A DNA stretch of 19,487 nucleotides from Candidatus Competibacteraceae bacterium (GTDB taxonomy: Bacteria; Pseudomonadota; Gammaproteobacteria; Competibacterales; Competibacteraceae), in the NCBI GenBank assembly GCA_012032855.1, contig JAAUQA010000006.1:1-19487 (forward strand), given 5' to 3'. This document shows, piece after piece, positions 7,933 to 15,697 of this stretch. The notes under the pieces were generated by a model. The model ran no database searches. It was not told the origin of the DNA and saw nothing but the letters and a program-made list of their open reading frames with translations. Positions within the stretch are counted from its first letter, which is position 1. Every line of letters begins with the position of its first letter. The translations under genes and the position numbers were made by a program.

Positions 7933-9249
7933 TCAACGTTTGGCTAATAGCGCCAAGCGAACGCGCTGGTGAACATTTAACTGAGCGACTAGATGTTCAG
8001 TCTTAGCGCGAAAATCCGCTAGTTGGGTACGCCCCATCGGTTCCGGGCCGGGCAACTCAGCGGTGACCGGATTAATATGTCTACCGTCTACACGAAATTC
8101 GTAATGCAGATGAGCTCCCGTAGCCAGTCCGGTGCTGCCGACATAGCCGATAATCTCACCTTGGCTCACTGAATTGCCTTTGCTTAAACCGGAGGGGAAC
8201 CGGGACAAGTGCCCGTAAAGCGTCGAATAGCGTCTACCGTGGCGCAAGATGACGACCTTGCCATAACCGCCTTGTCGCCCGACGAATTCCACTGTGCCGT
8301 CCCCGGCTGCCCATACCGGAGTGCCTAACGGGGCTGCGTAGTCTACCCCGCGATGAGGTCGTTTCACGCCCAGCACAGGATGCCAACGATTCGGTTGGAA
8401 ATGCGAACTGATACGGCGAAAATCCACCGGCGTGCGCAGGAAGGTACGACGGTTGATGGGTTGACCCTCGGGCGTGTAGTAGTGGGTTTCGCCGTGCTGA
8501 TCGGTATAGCGTAAGGCCCGATGAATGGTGCCTTGATGATCGAATTCAGCGGCGATAATCGCGCCGTTGCCGGTTTTTTCGCCTGCCAAGTAGGTTTCTT
8601 CATAGAGGACGGTGAAATGGTCGTTACGTTTGATCTCAGACGCAAAATCGATGTGCCATTTAAAAATATCGACTAGCTCCATGATAAGTTCATCAGACAT
8701 CCCGGCTTTTAAAGCAGACTGATAAAACGAATGCCGGATGAACCCGGTGCTGAATGCTATGCGCGTTTCCAACGCCTGTTCAGTTGAACTGATTGCGAAA
8801 GTATCCCCGGCCCTGACGAAATGTAACGGACCGGAGTTTGCGGTGGAGGTAATGAGTTCACGCAAGGCATGATTGGAATCAGTCAACACCTGCAACACTT
8901 GACCGGGTTGCAACTGTTGTAACTGCTGCTTTTCCGGCGGGCAGCAGGCGAGTAAACTCGCCAACTCCTCAGCGCTCAGATCCAGGCGAGAGAAAACCTG
9001 TGATAGGCTGTCGCCCGCCCGTACCTGAACCGTGTGCCATTGATGGGTTGCGCTATCGGGAGTAGCGCTCCGGTCGGCTGATGGCAGGGCTAAAGCCAGT
9101 TCCTGCTCGGGTTCGATAGAACTTGCGCTTTCCTCCGGCAAGGTAAGAATCAGTGCCAACACTACGCTGGCGCAGAGGCCGGATAAATAATGACAGTATG
9201 AGGGAATTCGCGGGATATTCAGGTCCAGATTCATGCTGTATTGCGGCAT
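7933..9249 (-). CDS. membrane-anchored M23-family peptidoglycan endopeptidase
   Basis: A 438-residue cell-wall hydrolase of the MepM/OapA-like type, expected to cut peptide cross-links in the periplasm. A hydrophobic segment at about residues 21-38 anchors the N-terminus. A LysM/OapA-like region follows at ~72-122 (HTVQVRAGDSLSQVFSRLDL). The middle region carries FKWHIDF and KRNDHFTVLYEE, typical of this family. The C-terminal M23 domain (~285-395) has zinc ligands in HRGVD (His299, Asp303) and HLHYEF (His382), plus YGHLS (His347). All key residues are intact. In Pseudomonas the equivalent gene sits between anmK and tyrS; here anmK is absent from the position beside erpA. It is divergent from tyrS. 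The ATG at 9249 lacks an obvious Shine-Dalgarno sequence; Met6 is an alternative. Confidence 0.9.
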   Translation of the reverse strand: MPQYSMNLDLNIPRIPSYCHYLSGLCASVVLALILTLPEESASSIEPEQELALALPSADRSATPDSATHQWHTVQVRAGDSLSQVFSRLDLSAEELASLLACCPPEKQQLQQLQPGQVLQVLTDSNHALRELITSTANSGPLHFVRAGDTFAISSTEQALETRIAFSTGFIRHSFYQSALKAGMSDELIMELVDIFKWHIDFASEIKRNDHFTVLYEETYLAGEKTGNGAIIAAEFDHQGTIHRALRYTDQHGETHYYTPEGQPINRRTFLRTPVDFRRISSHFQPNRWHPVLGVKRPHRGVDYAAPLGTPVWAAGDGTVEFVGRQGGYGKVVILRHGRRYSTLYGHLSRFPSGLSKGNSVSQGEIIGYVGSTGLATGAHLHYEFRVDGRHINPVTAELPGPEPMGRTQLADFRAKTEHLVAQLNVHQRVRLALLAKR

Positions 9250-9363
9250 TCCATGAAGTGGGAAGCGCCGAATCTAGCGGCTTAACGATGATTAGTCAAT
9301 GCGAGCTCCACCGGAATCAGGCAATTCGCTAATGCTAATGGTTGCCGCTGATGAGAAAACCTA

Positions 9364-9370
9364 TTAGGGG
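9364..9370 (+). promoter_or_regulatory. ribosome binding site fixing the tyrS start
   Basis: TTAGGGG at 9364-9370 precedes the ATG at 9381 by 10 bases. It favours ATG 9381 over the longer open frame that begins at 9342 with a TTG and adds 13 residues foreign to the family. Confidence 0.5.
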
Positions 9371-9380
9371 TCTACGAGAA

Positions 9381-10586
9381 ATGTCAATGCATTCACCGAC
9401 TGAAGCGCTGGCGCTGATCAAGCGCGGCGCCGAAGAAATTTTGTTGGAGCCGGAATTACTGGAACGACTTAAAGAAGGGCGCCCCTTGCGCGTTAAGGCC
9501 GGATTCGACCCGACTGCACCCGATTTACACATTGGGCACACCGTACTAATCAACAAACTACGGCAGTTCCAGGATCTAGGCCACGAGATCTTATTTTTGA
9601 TCGGTGACTTCACCGGCATGATCGGCGATCCGACCGGCAAGAATGTCACCCGCAAGCCGCTGTCCCGTGATGATGTGATCGAAAACGCCCGCACTTACGA
9701 AGAACAGATTTACAAGATCCTTGATCCGGAAAAAACGCTGATCATGTTCAACTCCAGCTGGCTGGGCAGTTTACAGCCCGCCGAGTTGATTAAACTGGCT
9801 GCCCAATACACGGTAGCTCGGATGTTGGAACGCGACGATTTCAGTAAACGCTACGCCAGCGGTCAGCCCATCGCGATTCATGAATTTCTCTACCCCCTGA
9901 TGCAGGGCTACGACTCGGTGGCCATGAAGGCCGATGTGGAACTCGGCGGCACCGATCAGAAATTCAATCTGCTGGTCGGGCGAGAATTGCAAAAGCAGTA
10001 CCAACAGCGCCCGCAGATCGTGTTGACCATGCCGATTCTGGAGGGCCTGGATGGGGTACAGAAGATGTCCAAGTCTCTAGGGAATTACATTGCCATTCAC
10101 GATGCGCCTACCGAGATGTTCGGTAAGCTGATGTCGATTTCCGACCAGCTGATGTGGCGTTACCTGGAATTGTTGAGCTTTCGCCCGAGCCAGGAAATTG
10201 CCCTTTGGCAGCAGGAAGTCGCCGACGGACTCAATCCCCGCGATGTCAAATTCCGACTGGCTGAGGAAGTAGTGGCGCGGTTTCACAGCACATCCCAAGC
10301 TCAACAAGCCCGGCAATCGTTTATCGAACAGTTTCAGAAAGGTAAATTGCCCGACGAATTGCCCGAGGTGCAAGTGGCTACCCGCGAAGGTGCCTTGCCT
10401 ATCGCCAATGTGCTTAAAGAAGCAGGTCTGACCGCCAGCACCTCGGATGCGTTGCGCATGCTCAAGCAGGGCGCCGTGCGCATTGATGGCGAACGGGTGG
10501 AGGATTCCCAGTTATTCTTATCCGCCGGGGCTAGTCATGTTTTTCAAGTCGGGAAACGGCGGTTTGCGCGAATCACGTTGATCTAA
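9381..10586 (+). CDS. tyrS: tyrosyl-tRNA synthetase, TyrZ-like subclass
   Basis: Class I synthetase charging tRNA-Tyr with tyrosine, cytoplasmic, homodimeric in the family. The protein is about 401 residues from ATG 9381. Motifs: [18 protein letters not shown] contains the HIGH box; [48 protein letters not shown] and [12 protein letters not shown] are typical of the class, and KMSKS lies in [13 protein letters not shown]. The C-terminal ~60 residues form an S4-like RNA-binding domain ([17 protein letters not shown]). Length and motifs fit the TyrZ-type enzymes of Pseudomonas rather than E. coli TyrS. The gene is intact and needs no frame repair. In some gammaproteobacteria rRNA operons follow tyrS; here glnA regulatory DNA follows instead. 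Confidence 0.95.
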   Translation: MSMHSPTEALALIKRGAEEILLEPELLERLKEGRPLRVKAGFDPTAPDLHIGHTVLINKLRQFQDLGHEILFLIGDFTGMIGDPTGKNVTRKPLSRDDVIENARTYEEQIYKILDPEKTLIMFNSSWLGSLQPAELIKLAAQYTVARMLERDDFSKRYASGQPIAIHEFLYPLMQGYDSVAMKADVELGGTDQKFNLLVGRELQKQYQQRPQIVLTMPILEGLDGVQKMSKSLGNYIAIHDAPTEMFGKLMSISDQLMWRYLELLSFRPSQEIALWQQEVADGLNPRDVKFRLAEEVVARFHSTSQAQQARQSFIEQFQKGKLPDELPEVQVATREGALPIANVLKEAGLTASTSDALRMLKQGAVRIDGERVEDSQLFLSAGASHVFQVGKRRFARITLI

Positions 10587-10618
10587 AAGGCCGTTGGATT
10601 CAATCTGTCCATCCGCTT

Positions 10619-10635
10619 TGCACTAAAAATGTGCA
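10619..10635. promoter_or_regulatory. NtrC binding site 1 upstream of glnA
   Basis: TGCACTAAAAATGTGCA matches the NtrC consensus TGCACYAAAATGGTGCA at 15 of 17 positions and has perfect TGCAC/GTGCA arms. It is centred about 160 bp upstream of the predicted glnA transcription start, where enhancer sites of glnA promoters usually lie. Confidence 0.75.
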
Positions 10636-10647
10636 ATTGATATTATT

Positions 10648-10664
10648 TGAGCACATTTGGTGCG
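10648..10664. promoter_or_regulatory. weaker NtrC site 2 upstream of glnA
   Basis: Contains GCAC and a full TGGTGC half-site (10658-10663), agreeing with the consensus at about 10 of 17 positions. Its centre is 29 bp from site 1, close to three helical turns, so both would lie on nearly the same face of the DNA, as in the paired E. coli glnA enhancer. Confidence 0.5.
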
Positions 10665-10686
10665 GCGTAATGTCGTGATTCTCATT

Positions 10687-10708
10687 GATATAAAACGGAT
10701 ATAAAACG
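10687..10708. repeat. 11-bp direct repeat in the glnA upstream region
   Basis: GATATAAAACG at 10687-10697 is repeated exactly at 10698-10708. The 11-bp period is about one helical turn. It lies between the NtrC sites and the glnA promoter and could be a binding site for a bending or repressor protein; the function is unknown. Confidence 0.8.
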
Positions 10709-10745
10709 CTTAGGACCGTGCTCATGCCCGTTCTGTAATCAATTT

Positions 10746-10762
10746 AGGCCAATTTTTGGCCT
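10746..10762. promoter_or_regulatory. palindrome abutting the glnA promoter
   Basis: Perfect inverted repeat AGGCCAA (10746-10752) and TTGGCCT (10756-10762) with a 3-T spacer. The right arm ends on the first base of the -24 element, so a bound protein would compete with polymerase. A repressor operator is the likely reading; the loop is short for an RNA hairpin. Confidence 0.4.
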
Positions 10763-10777
10763 GGTATAATTCATGCT
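10762..10777 (+). promoter_or_regulatory. glnA promoter: sigma-54 -24/-12 element containing TATAAT
   Basis: TGGTATAATTCATGCT has the required GG (10763-10764) and GC (10775-10776) ten bases apart, giving a candidate sigma-54 promoter with transcription starting near 10788. The same bases include TATAAT (10765-10770) preceded by TGG, an extended -10 for sigma-70, so the two promoter types may overlap. Paired NtrC sites upstream support sigma-54 use. Confidence 0.55.
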
Positions 10778-10848
10778 TTCACGACTTCATCGCTGGTGCG
10801 AACCGAAGTAACACTCAATCCCCTTAATCTCGGAGGAAAGCAATTACA

Positions 10849-12258
10849 ATGACTCCCGAAGAAGTTTTTAAATTAATTGAAGAAAAAGACGTTAAATTCG
10901 TGGACTATCGGTTCACCGATACCCGTGGTAAGGAACAGCACGTCACCGTGCCCGCTAAGTTCTTTAGTGAAGACATCTTCGAAGAAGGTAAAATGTTCGA
11001 CGGTTCTTCTATCGCCGGCTGGAAAGGCATCCAAGAATCCGACATGATTCTGATGCCCGATCCGGCTACGGCGGTCATTGACCCCTTCTATGAAGAAACC
11101 ACCCTGAACATTACCTGCGATGTCATTGAGCCGAATACGATGCAGGGTTATGACCGCGATCCACGGTCTGTGGCCAAGCGCGCCGAGGCGTATTTAAAAG
11201 CTTCCGGCATCGGAGATACCGCGTATTTCGGCCCGGAAAACGAATTTTTTATCTTCGATGACGTGCGTTGGGGTTCGGACATCTCCGGTTCTTTCTATAA
11301 GGTCGATTCCCAGGAAGCCGGCTGGAACTCCGAACGGGTTTACGAAGGTGGCAATTTCGGTCATCGGCCGGGCGTCAAAGGCGGCTATTTCCCTGTCCCT
11401 CCCGTCGATTCACAGCACGATATCCGTTCCACCATGTGTTTGACCATGATGGAGATGGGGCTGGAAGCGGAAGTCCATCACCATGAGGTCGCTACCGCCG
11501 GCCAAGGCGAGATCGGGGTGATGTTCAATACCTTGGTTCGTAAAGCCGATGAAGTTCAAGTCCTCAAGTACGTGATCCAGAATGTTGCCTGCGGTTACGG
11601 CAAGACAGCGACCTTCATGCCCAAGCCGATCGTAGGTGATAACGGCAACGGCATGCATGTACATCAATCCATAGCCAAAGGGGGCAATAATCTGTTCTCC
11701 GGCGACCAATATGGCGGCTTGTCCGAGACGGCGTTGTATTACATCGGCGGCATCATTAAACATGCTAAAGCCCTTAATGCCTTTACCAACCCTTCGACCA
11801 ATAGCTACAAGCGCTTAGTGCCCGGTTTCGAAGCCCCGGTGATGCTGGCCTATTCGGCGCGTAACCGCTCTGCTTCCATCCGAATTCCCTATGTCAGCAG
11901 TCCCAAGGCGCGCCGCATTGAAGTACGTTTCCCCGACTCAACGGCCAACCCGTATCTGGCCTTTTCCGCTATGCTGATGGCCGGTTTGGATGGTATTCAA
12001 AACAAAATCCATCCGGGCGATCCGATTGATAAGGATCTCTACGATCTGCCGCCGGAAGAGGAAAAGGAGATTCCCAAAGTGTGTTTCTCCTTCGATGAAG
12101 CCTTGGCGGCATTGGACGCTGACCGGGAATTCCTCAAAGCCGGCGGTGTATTCTCCGACGATCTGATTGACGCCTATATTGAGCTGAAAATGGCTGAAGT
12201 CACCCGAGTTCGCATGACCACCCATCCGGTGGAATTCGATCTGTACTACAGCCTGTAA
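10849..12258 (+). CDS. glnA: glutamine synthetase type I
   Basis: Joins ammonia to glutamate using ATP, the main ammonium-assimilating step; a cytoplasmic dodecamer. The protein is 469 residues, identical in length to E. coli GlnA. Motifs: [18 protein letters not shown] near residue 45, [10 protein letters not shown] (metal/glutamate-binding region), [14 protein letters not shown], the ATP-site motif [16 protein letters not shown], and NRSASIRIP. The adenylylation loop [11 protein letters not shown] carries the regulatory tyrosine (near residue 398), so the enzyme is probably of the GSI-beta, GlnE-controlled type. A strong GGAGG at 10832-10836 precedes the ATG. It is followed by an intrinsic terminator and then ntrB-ntrC, the usual gammaproteobacterial order. 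Transcription is probably controlled by NtrC with sigma-54. The gene is intact. Confidence 0.97.
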   Translation: MTPEEVFKLIEEKDVKFVDYRFTDTRGKEQHVTVPAKFFSEDIFEEGKMFDGSSIAGWKGIQESDMILMPDPATAVIDPFYEETTLNITCDVIEPNTMQGYDRDPRSVAKRAEAYLKASGIGDTAYFGPENEFFIFDDVRWGSDISGSFYKVDSQEAGWNSERVYEGGNFGHRPGVKGGYFPVPPVDSQHDIRSTMCLTMMEMGLEAEVHHHEVATAGQGEIGVMFNTLVRKADEVQVLKYVIQNVACGYGKTATFMPKPIVGDNGNGMHVHQSIAKGGNNLFSGDQYGGLSETALYYIGGIIKHAKALNAFTNPSTNSYKRLVPGFEAPVMLAYSARNRSASIRIPYVSSPKARRIEVRFPDSTANPYLAFSAMLMAGLDGIQNKIHPGDPIDKDLYDLPPEEEKEIPKVCFSFDEALAALDADREFLKAGGVFSDDLIDAYIELKMAEVTRVRMTTHPVEFDLYYSL

Positions 12259-12282
12259 CAAACAGGTTCTGCCGGCTAAGCG

Positions 12283-12310
12283 ACGCCCCCAATCCGGGGG
12301 CGTTTTTTTT
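12283..12310 (+). terminator. rho-independent terminator of glnA
   Basis: GC-rich stem ACGCCCCC (12283-12290) and GGGGGCGT (12296-12303), loop AATCC, followed by eight T (12303-12310), 25 bp after the glnA stop. It would make ntrBC at least partly independent of glnA transcription. Confidence 0.95.
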
Positions 12311-12339
12311 GCTGAACCTAGCGGAATGAACCACCTTTC

Positions 12340-12356
12340 CGCACCAATGTGGTGCG
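12340..12356. promoter_or_regulatory. NtrC-type palindrome upstream of ntrB
   Basis: Perfect 7-bp arms CGCACCA and TGGTGCG around ATG; 13 of 17 positions agree with the NtrC consensus, including both GCACY and TGGTGC half-sites. It lies ~160 bp before ntrB. In enteric bacteria NtrC represses or tunes the glnL (ntrB) promoter from a similar single site, so autoregulation is likely. Confidence 0.7.
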
Positions 12357-12418
12357 CCACAGGTATTTGCAATGGCATACTTAGTTATTCCTTGCGGTAG
12401 CTAAATCACGCAAAGAGT

Positions 12419-12433
12419 GGGTCGGTAGTATGC
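12419..12433 (+). promoter_or_regulatory. weak sigma-54-like element upstream of ntrB
   Basis: GGGTCGGTAGTATGC has GG and GC at the correct ten-base spacing but otherwise poor agreement with TGGCAC-N5-TTGC. It is offered only because an NtrC-type site lies about 80 bp upstream. Confidence 0.25.
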
Positions 12434-12516
12434 GAAAAACGGACTAATTCCGCACGGCAGGTATTCCCTGGTCTGTTTTTTGCTTTCCTTGCTGACATGT
12501 CTTTGGAGATTGCCCT

Positions 12517-13580
12517 GTGCAGACCCCTGATCCCCGTCGCATCTTAGATAATTTGACCGTTGCGGTGATCGTGCTAGATCGCAAACTGCGTTTGGTGTTC
12601 ATGAATCAAGCCGCAGAGATGTTATTCGCGATCAGTTTGCGGCAGGCGCGTGGGGTAGGATTGCATAGTCTAGCCAGCGGTGCGGATGCCGTTATTAAAG
12701 GCATGAGGCGCTGCCTGGAAACCGGTCACCCCTACACCGAACGCGAATTGCATTTGTTATTGTCCGGTGAGCGCCCGATTACCGTGGATTGCACCGTCTC
12801 GCCTATCGTGGAGCAGGACATGGCGGTTGAACTATTGGTGGAAATGCGTCAAGTGGATCAGCAATTGCGTATCCATCGCGAAGAACACCTGCTGTCGCAA
12901 CACAGCGTCTCGCGGTTGTTAATCCGCAATTTGGCGCATGAGATCAAAATCCACTGGGCGGATTGAGGGGCGCCGCGCAATTGCTGGAACGGGAGTTCCC
13001 GGATGAGTCGTTGAAGGAATACACCCGCATCATCATTCATGAAGCCGATCGTCTGCGTAATCTGGTAGATCGTATGTTAGGGCCGACTCATATACCGATG
13101 CGGGGCGAGGTGAATATTCACAAGATTCTGGAGCGGGTGCGCAGCTTAGTGCTTGCCGAATGCGGCGATAGTGTACAAATCGAACGTGATTACGACCCCA
13201 GTATTCCGCCCCTGACCGGTGATACCGACCAGTTGATTCAGGCCATCTTGAATATCGTGCGTAATGCCGTTCAAGTGCTGGACGCTACCGGTGGTGTCAT
13301 CGTTTTAAGCACCCGCGTACAACGCCAATACACCATTGGCCACAAACGTCACAAGCTCATTGCGCGTCTGGATATCGCAGACAACGGACCCGGTATCCCG
13401 GAAGAAATAAGAGACAACATTTTTTACCCCATGATCACCGGTCGCACGGACGGCACCGGCTTGGGCCTGTCCATCGCGCAAGTGCTGGTCAATCAGCACG
13501 GCGGCTTGATCGAATGTACCAGCCGTCCCGGTGAAACTGTCTTTACTCTGTTGTTACCCTTGGAGATCAGCGATGGCTAG
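12517..13580 (+). CDS. ntrB: nitrogen regulation sensor histidine kinase NtrB (one frameshift)
   Basis: Cytoplasmic kinase/phosphatase that sets the phosphorylation of NtrC in response to PII and nitrogen status. The N-terminal PAS domain (~5-115) contains VAVIVLDRKLRLVFMNQAAE. The phospho-acceptor is His141 in NLAHEIKNP. The ATPase domain has ILNIVRNAVQVL (N box), ADNGPGIP (G1) and TDGTGLGLSIAQ (G2). The frame breaks inside the H box at the A run 12946-12949: one more A restores AHEIKNPLGGLRGA and gives 354 residues, close to E. coli NtrB. The GTG start at 12517 has GGAG at 12505-12508. The stop (13578-13580) overlaps the ntrC start, so the two are translationally coupled. Confidence 0.93.
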
Positions 13581-14966
13581 AAAGGAACACATTTGGGTGA
13601 TTGACGATGATCACTCAATCCGCTGGGTGTTGGAAAAAGCCTTGCAACGCGAGAACATGACCGTAACGACCTTTGATAGTGGCCACGGGGTACTGGAAGC
13701 GTTGCACAAGGGCGAACCCGATGTGGTGGTTGCGGATATCCGCATGCCCGGTATTAATGGGTTGGAATTGCTGACCCGCATCCGTGCTGATTGCCCTGAG
13801 ATCCCGGTCATCATCATGACTGCACACTCCGATTTGGACAGTGCGGTTTCCGCGTATCAGGGTGGGGCATTCGAGTATTTGCCCAAGCCCTTCGATGTGG
13901 ACGAAGCGGTTGCGCTGGTGCGTCGGGCCGGCGATTTGCGTCGGCAACGCTCGGAGCGTATTGAGGTTACCGATCCTTTACCAGAGATCATCGGCGAAGC
14001 CCCTTCCATGCAGGAAGTATTTCGCGCTATCGGACGATTGTCCCGTTCCAATATCACGGTATTGATTAACGGCGAATCGGGCACCGGCAAGGAGTTGGTG
14101 GCCGGCGCGCTGCATCGTCACAGTCCGCGATCCGGCAAGCCGTTTATAGCCCTCAATATGGCCGCTATCCCCAAGGATTTATTAGAATCCGAGTTATTCG
14201 GCCACGAGCGTGGGGCATTTACCGGAGCGCATACCGCTCGTCAAGGACGATTTGAGCAAGCCGATGGCGGCACCCTATTCCTTGATGAAATCGGCGATAT
14301 GCCGCAAGAATTACAAACCCGCTTGTTGCGGGTATTGGCTGAAGGCGAATTCTACCGAGTGGGTGGCCATACGCCGACGAGGGTCGATGTCCGAGTGATC
14401 GCTGCCACTCACCAAGACCTGGAACAGCGGGTGCGGGATGGTTGTTCCGCGAGGACCTGTTCCATCGTATCAATGTCATCCGTATCCATCTGCCACCGCT
14501 GCGTAAACGCCGTGAGGATATCGCCTTGCTGATGCGGCATTTCCTCAAGGTGGCTGCCGTTGAATTAGATGTCGAGCCTAAAGCGTTGCGGACTGACACC
14601 GCTGCCTATCTCAGTAAATTAAACTGGCCCGGCAACGTCAGACAGCTAGAGAATCTGTGCCGCTGGTTAACCGTCATGGCATCCGGGCGGGAAATTCATC
14701 TGGACGATTTACCGCCCGATCTGCGCGAGCAACCGGTCAGCCAGTCCACCGTCGGTGATTGGGAGGATGCTTTGCGCTTGTGGGCGATGCAGAGCTTAGC
14801 GCGCGGTGATCATCAAATTTTGGATACGGCGTTACCGGCATTCGAACGTATTCTGATCAACGCCGCTCTGGAGCAAACCGGTGGTCATCGTCAAGAAGCC
14901 GCCAAGCTATTGGGCTGGGGCCGCAATACCTTGACTCGAAAAATCAAGGAATTGGAGATTCAATAA
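13573..14966 (+). CDS. ntrC: nitrogen regulation response regulator NtrC (one frameshift)
   Basis: Sigma-54-dependent activator of nitrogen-limitation genes. Receiver domain (~1-120): acidic pocket Asp11-13, phospho-acceptor Asp55 in VVADIRMPG, Thr83 and Lys105. AAA+ domain: Walker A GESGTGKE (167-174), the sigma-54 contact loop GAFTGA (214-219), Walker [11 protein letters not shown] (232-241), and [11 protein letters not shown]. The C-terminal Fis-type HTH is [20 protein letters not shown]. At 14442-14443 one T is missing: adding it converts RDGCSARTC into [14 protein letters not shown], the conserved sequence, and gives about 464 residues (E. coli NtrC 469). The ATG at 13573 lies inside the end of ntrB and has GGAG at 13562-13565. 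Confidence 0.95.
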
Positions 14967-14993
14967 GGGGGATTTGCGCAAACTCGGATACTC

Positions 14994-15680
14994 TCATTTA
15001 ATACCGTACCCTTTGGGTGTTTCGAGTAAGCGGAGTTGAGGATCCACATGACCTTTGCGCCTAGCTACGCCGTATTGCGAATTCTCTTCTACGTCTTCAT
15101 TGCCCCACTGTTTCCAGCCTTGGCGAGGGAATCGTGCAAAGATTTCCAGATACGGTCCGGGAGAACACGATTCGATGAGATCGTAGATCTCATCGGGTTT
15201 CCGGGAGTGCTCCCTTTTCTGGGTAGAGAGCAAATTGACCTGGCGCCTACCGGGTGCCAGCGTCCTCATGCTGCCACGCACCCCAAACAGAATTAGCTCC
15301 GTAACATTGCGAAAATAAAAGCCTACTCCACGGCCATCCGGTCCGCCATCTTTGCGGGTTTTGTACCAAACCAGATTCGATTTATAGGTAAAGCCCCAAG
15401 CTTCCATGACCCTGAGACCTTCTTGCAATAAGGCATTAGGGACCCAGAGGTATAAATGGGAGTGCGCGGCCGCCAGCTTAGAGACCGGTAGCTCCAATAT
15501 TTCCTTGAGTTCCATCGTTGGATAGCGGAGCAAGCGTCTGTGCTCTGGTGCCATTTTTCCGGTTCTATTCTGAAACTGCCAAGGGGGATCAGCCAGTATC
15601 GTCGAGTAATTACCGACCATTTTAGTCAATAAATCTTCTGCAGGAGTCGGTTCTGCGATGGTGACTATCTTTCCCGTCAT
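14994..15680 (-). CDS. MT-A70-family DNA N6-adenine methyltransferase
   Basis: A 228-residue S-adenosylmethionine-dependent adenine methyltransferase. The catalytic motif DPPW is at residues 31-34 (ILADPPWQF), followed by HLYLWVPNALL, NLVWYKTRKDGGPDGRG, FYFRNVTELILFGVRG and KREHSRKPDEIYDLIE. The SAM-binding element SPGPYLEIFAR is near the C-terminal end, an order typical of prokaryotic MT-A70 members. The open frame continues upstream to a TTG at 15992 and beyond, but I choose ATG 15680 because it has GGAG six bases before it and because the upstream residues belong to a restriction-enzyme remnant. It is convergent with ntrC, 27 bp apart. It may protect a site formerly cut by the partner enzyme or act as an orphan. 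The target sequence is unknown. Confidence 0.88.
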   Translation of the reverse strand: MTGKIVTIAEPTPAEDLLTKMVGNYSTILADPPWQFQNRTGKMAPEHRRLLRYPTMELKEILELPVSKLAAAHSHLYLWVPNALLQEGLRVMEAWGFTYKSNLVWYKTRKDGGPDGRGVGFYFRNVTELILFGVRGSMRTLAPGRRQVNLLSTQKREHSRKPDEIYDLIESCSPGPYLEIFARFPRQGWKQWGNEDVEENSQYGVARRKGHVDPQLRLLETPKGYGIK

Positions 15681-15697
15681 TGGGTACTCCGTAGCGT

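Noticed and set aside
10619..10635. Terminator of tyrS
   Set aside because: Five-base arms with an AT loop and no T-tract; it matches the NtrC consensus instead.
12373..12388. TGGCAT as the -24 half of a sigma-54 promoter for ntrB
   Set aside because: No GC dinucleotide lies at the required ten-base spacing after the GG.
12946..12949. Programmed ribosomal frameshifting in ntrB
   Set aside because: The A run is short, no downstream pseudoknot or internal Shine-Dalgarno sequence is evident, and equivalent breaks occur in seven other genes of the window.
15036..15296. Open frame of 86 codons on the + strand inside the methyltransferase gene
   Set aside because: It is the shadow of the MT-A70 coding strand, with no recognisable motif and no ribosome binding site; the minus-strand frame carries all family motifs.
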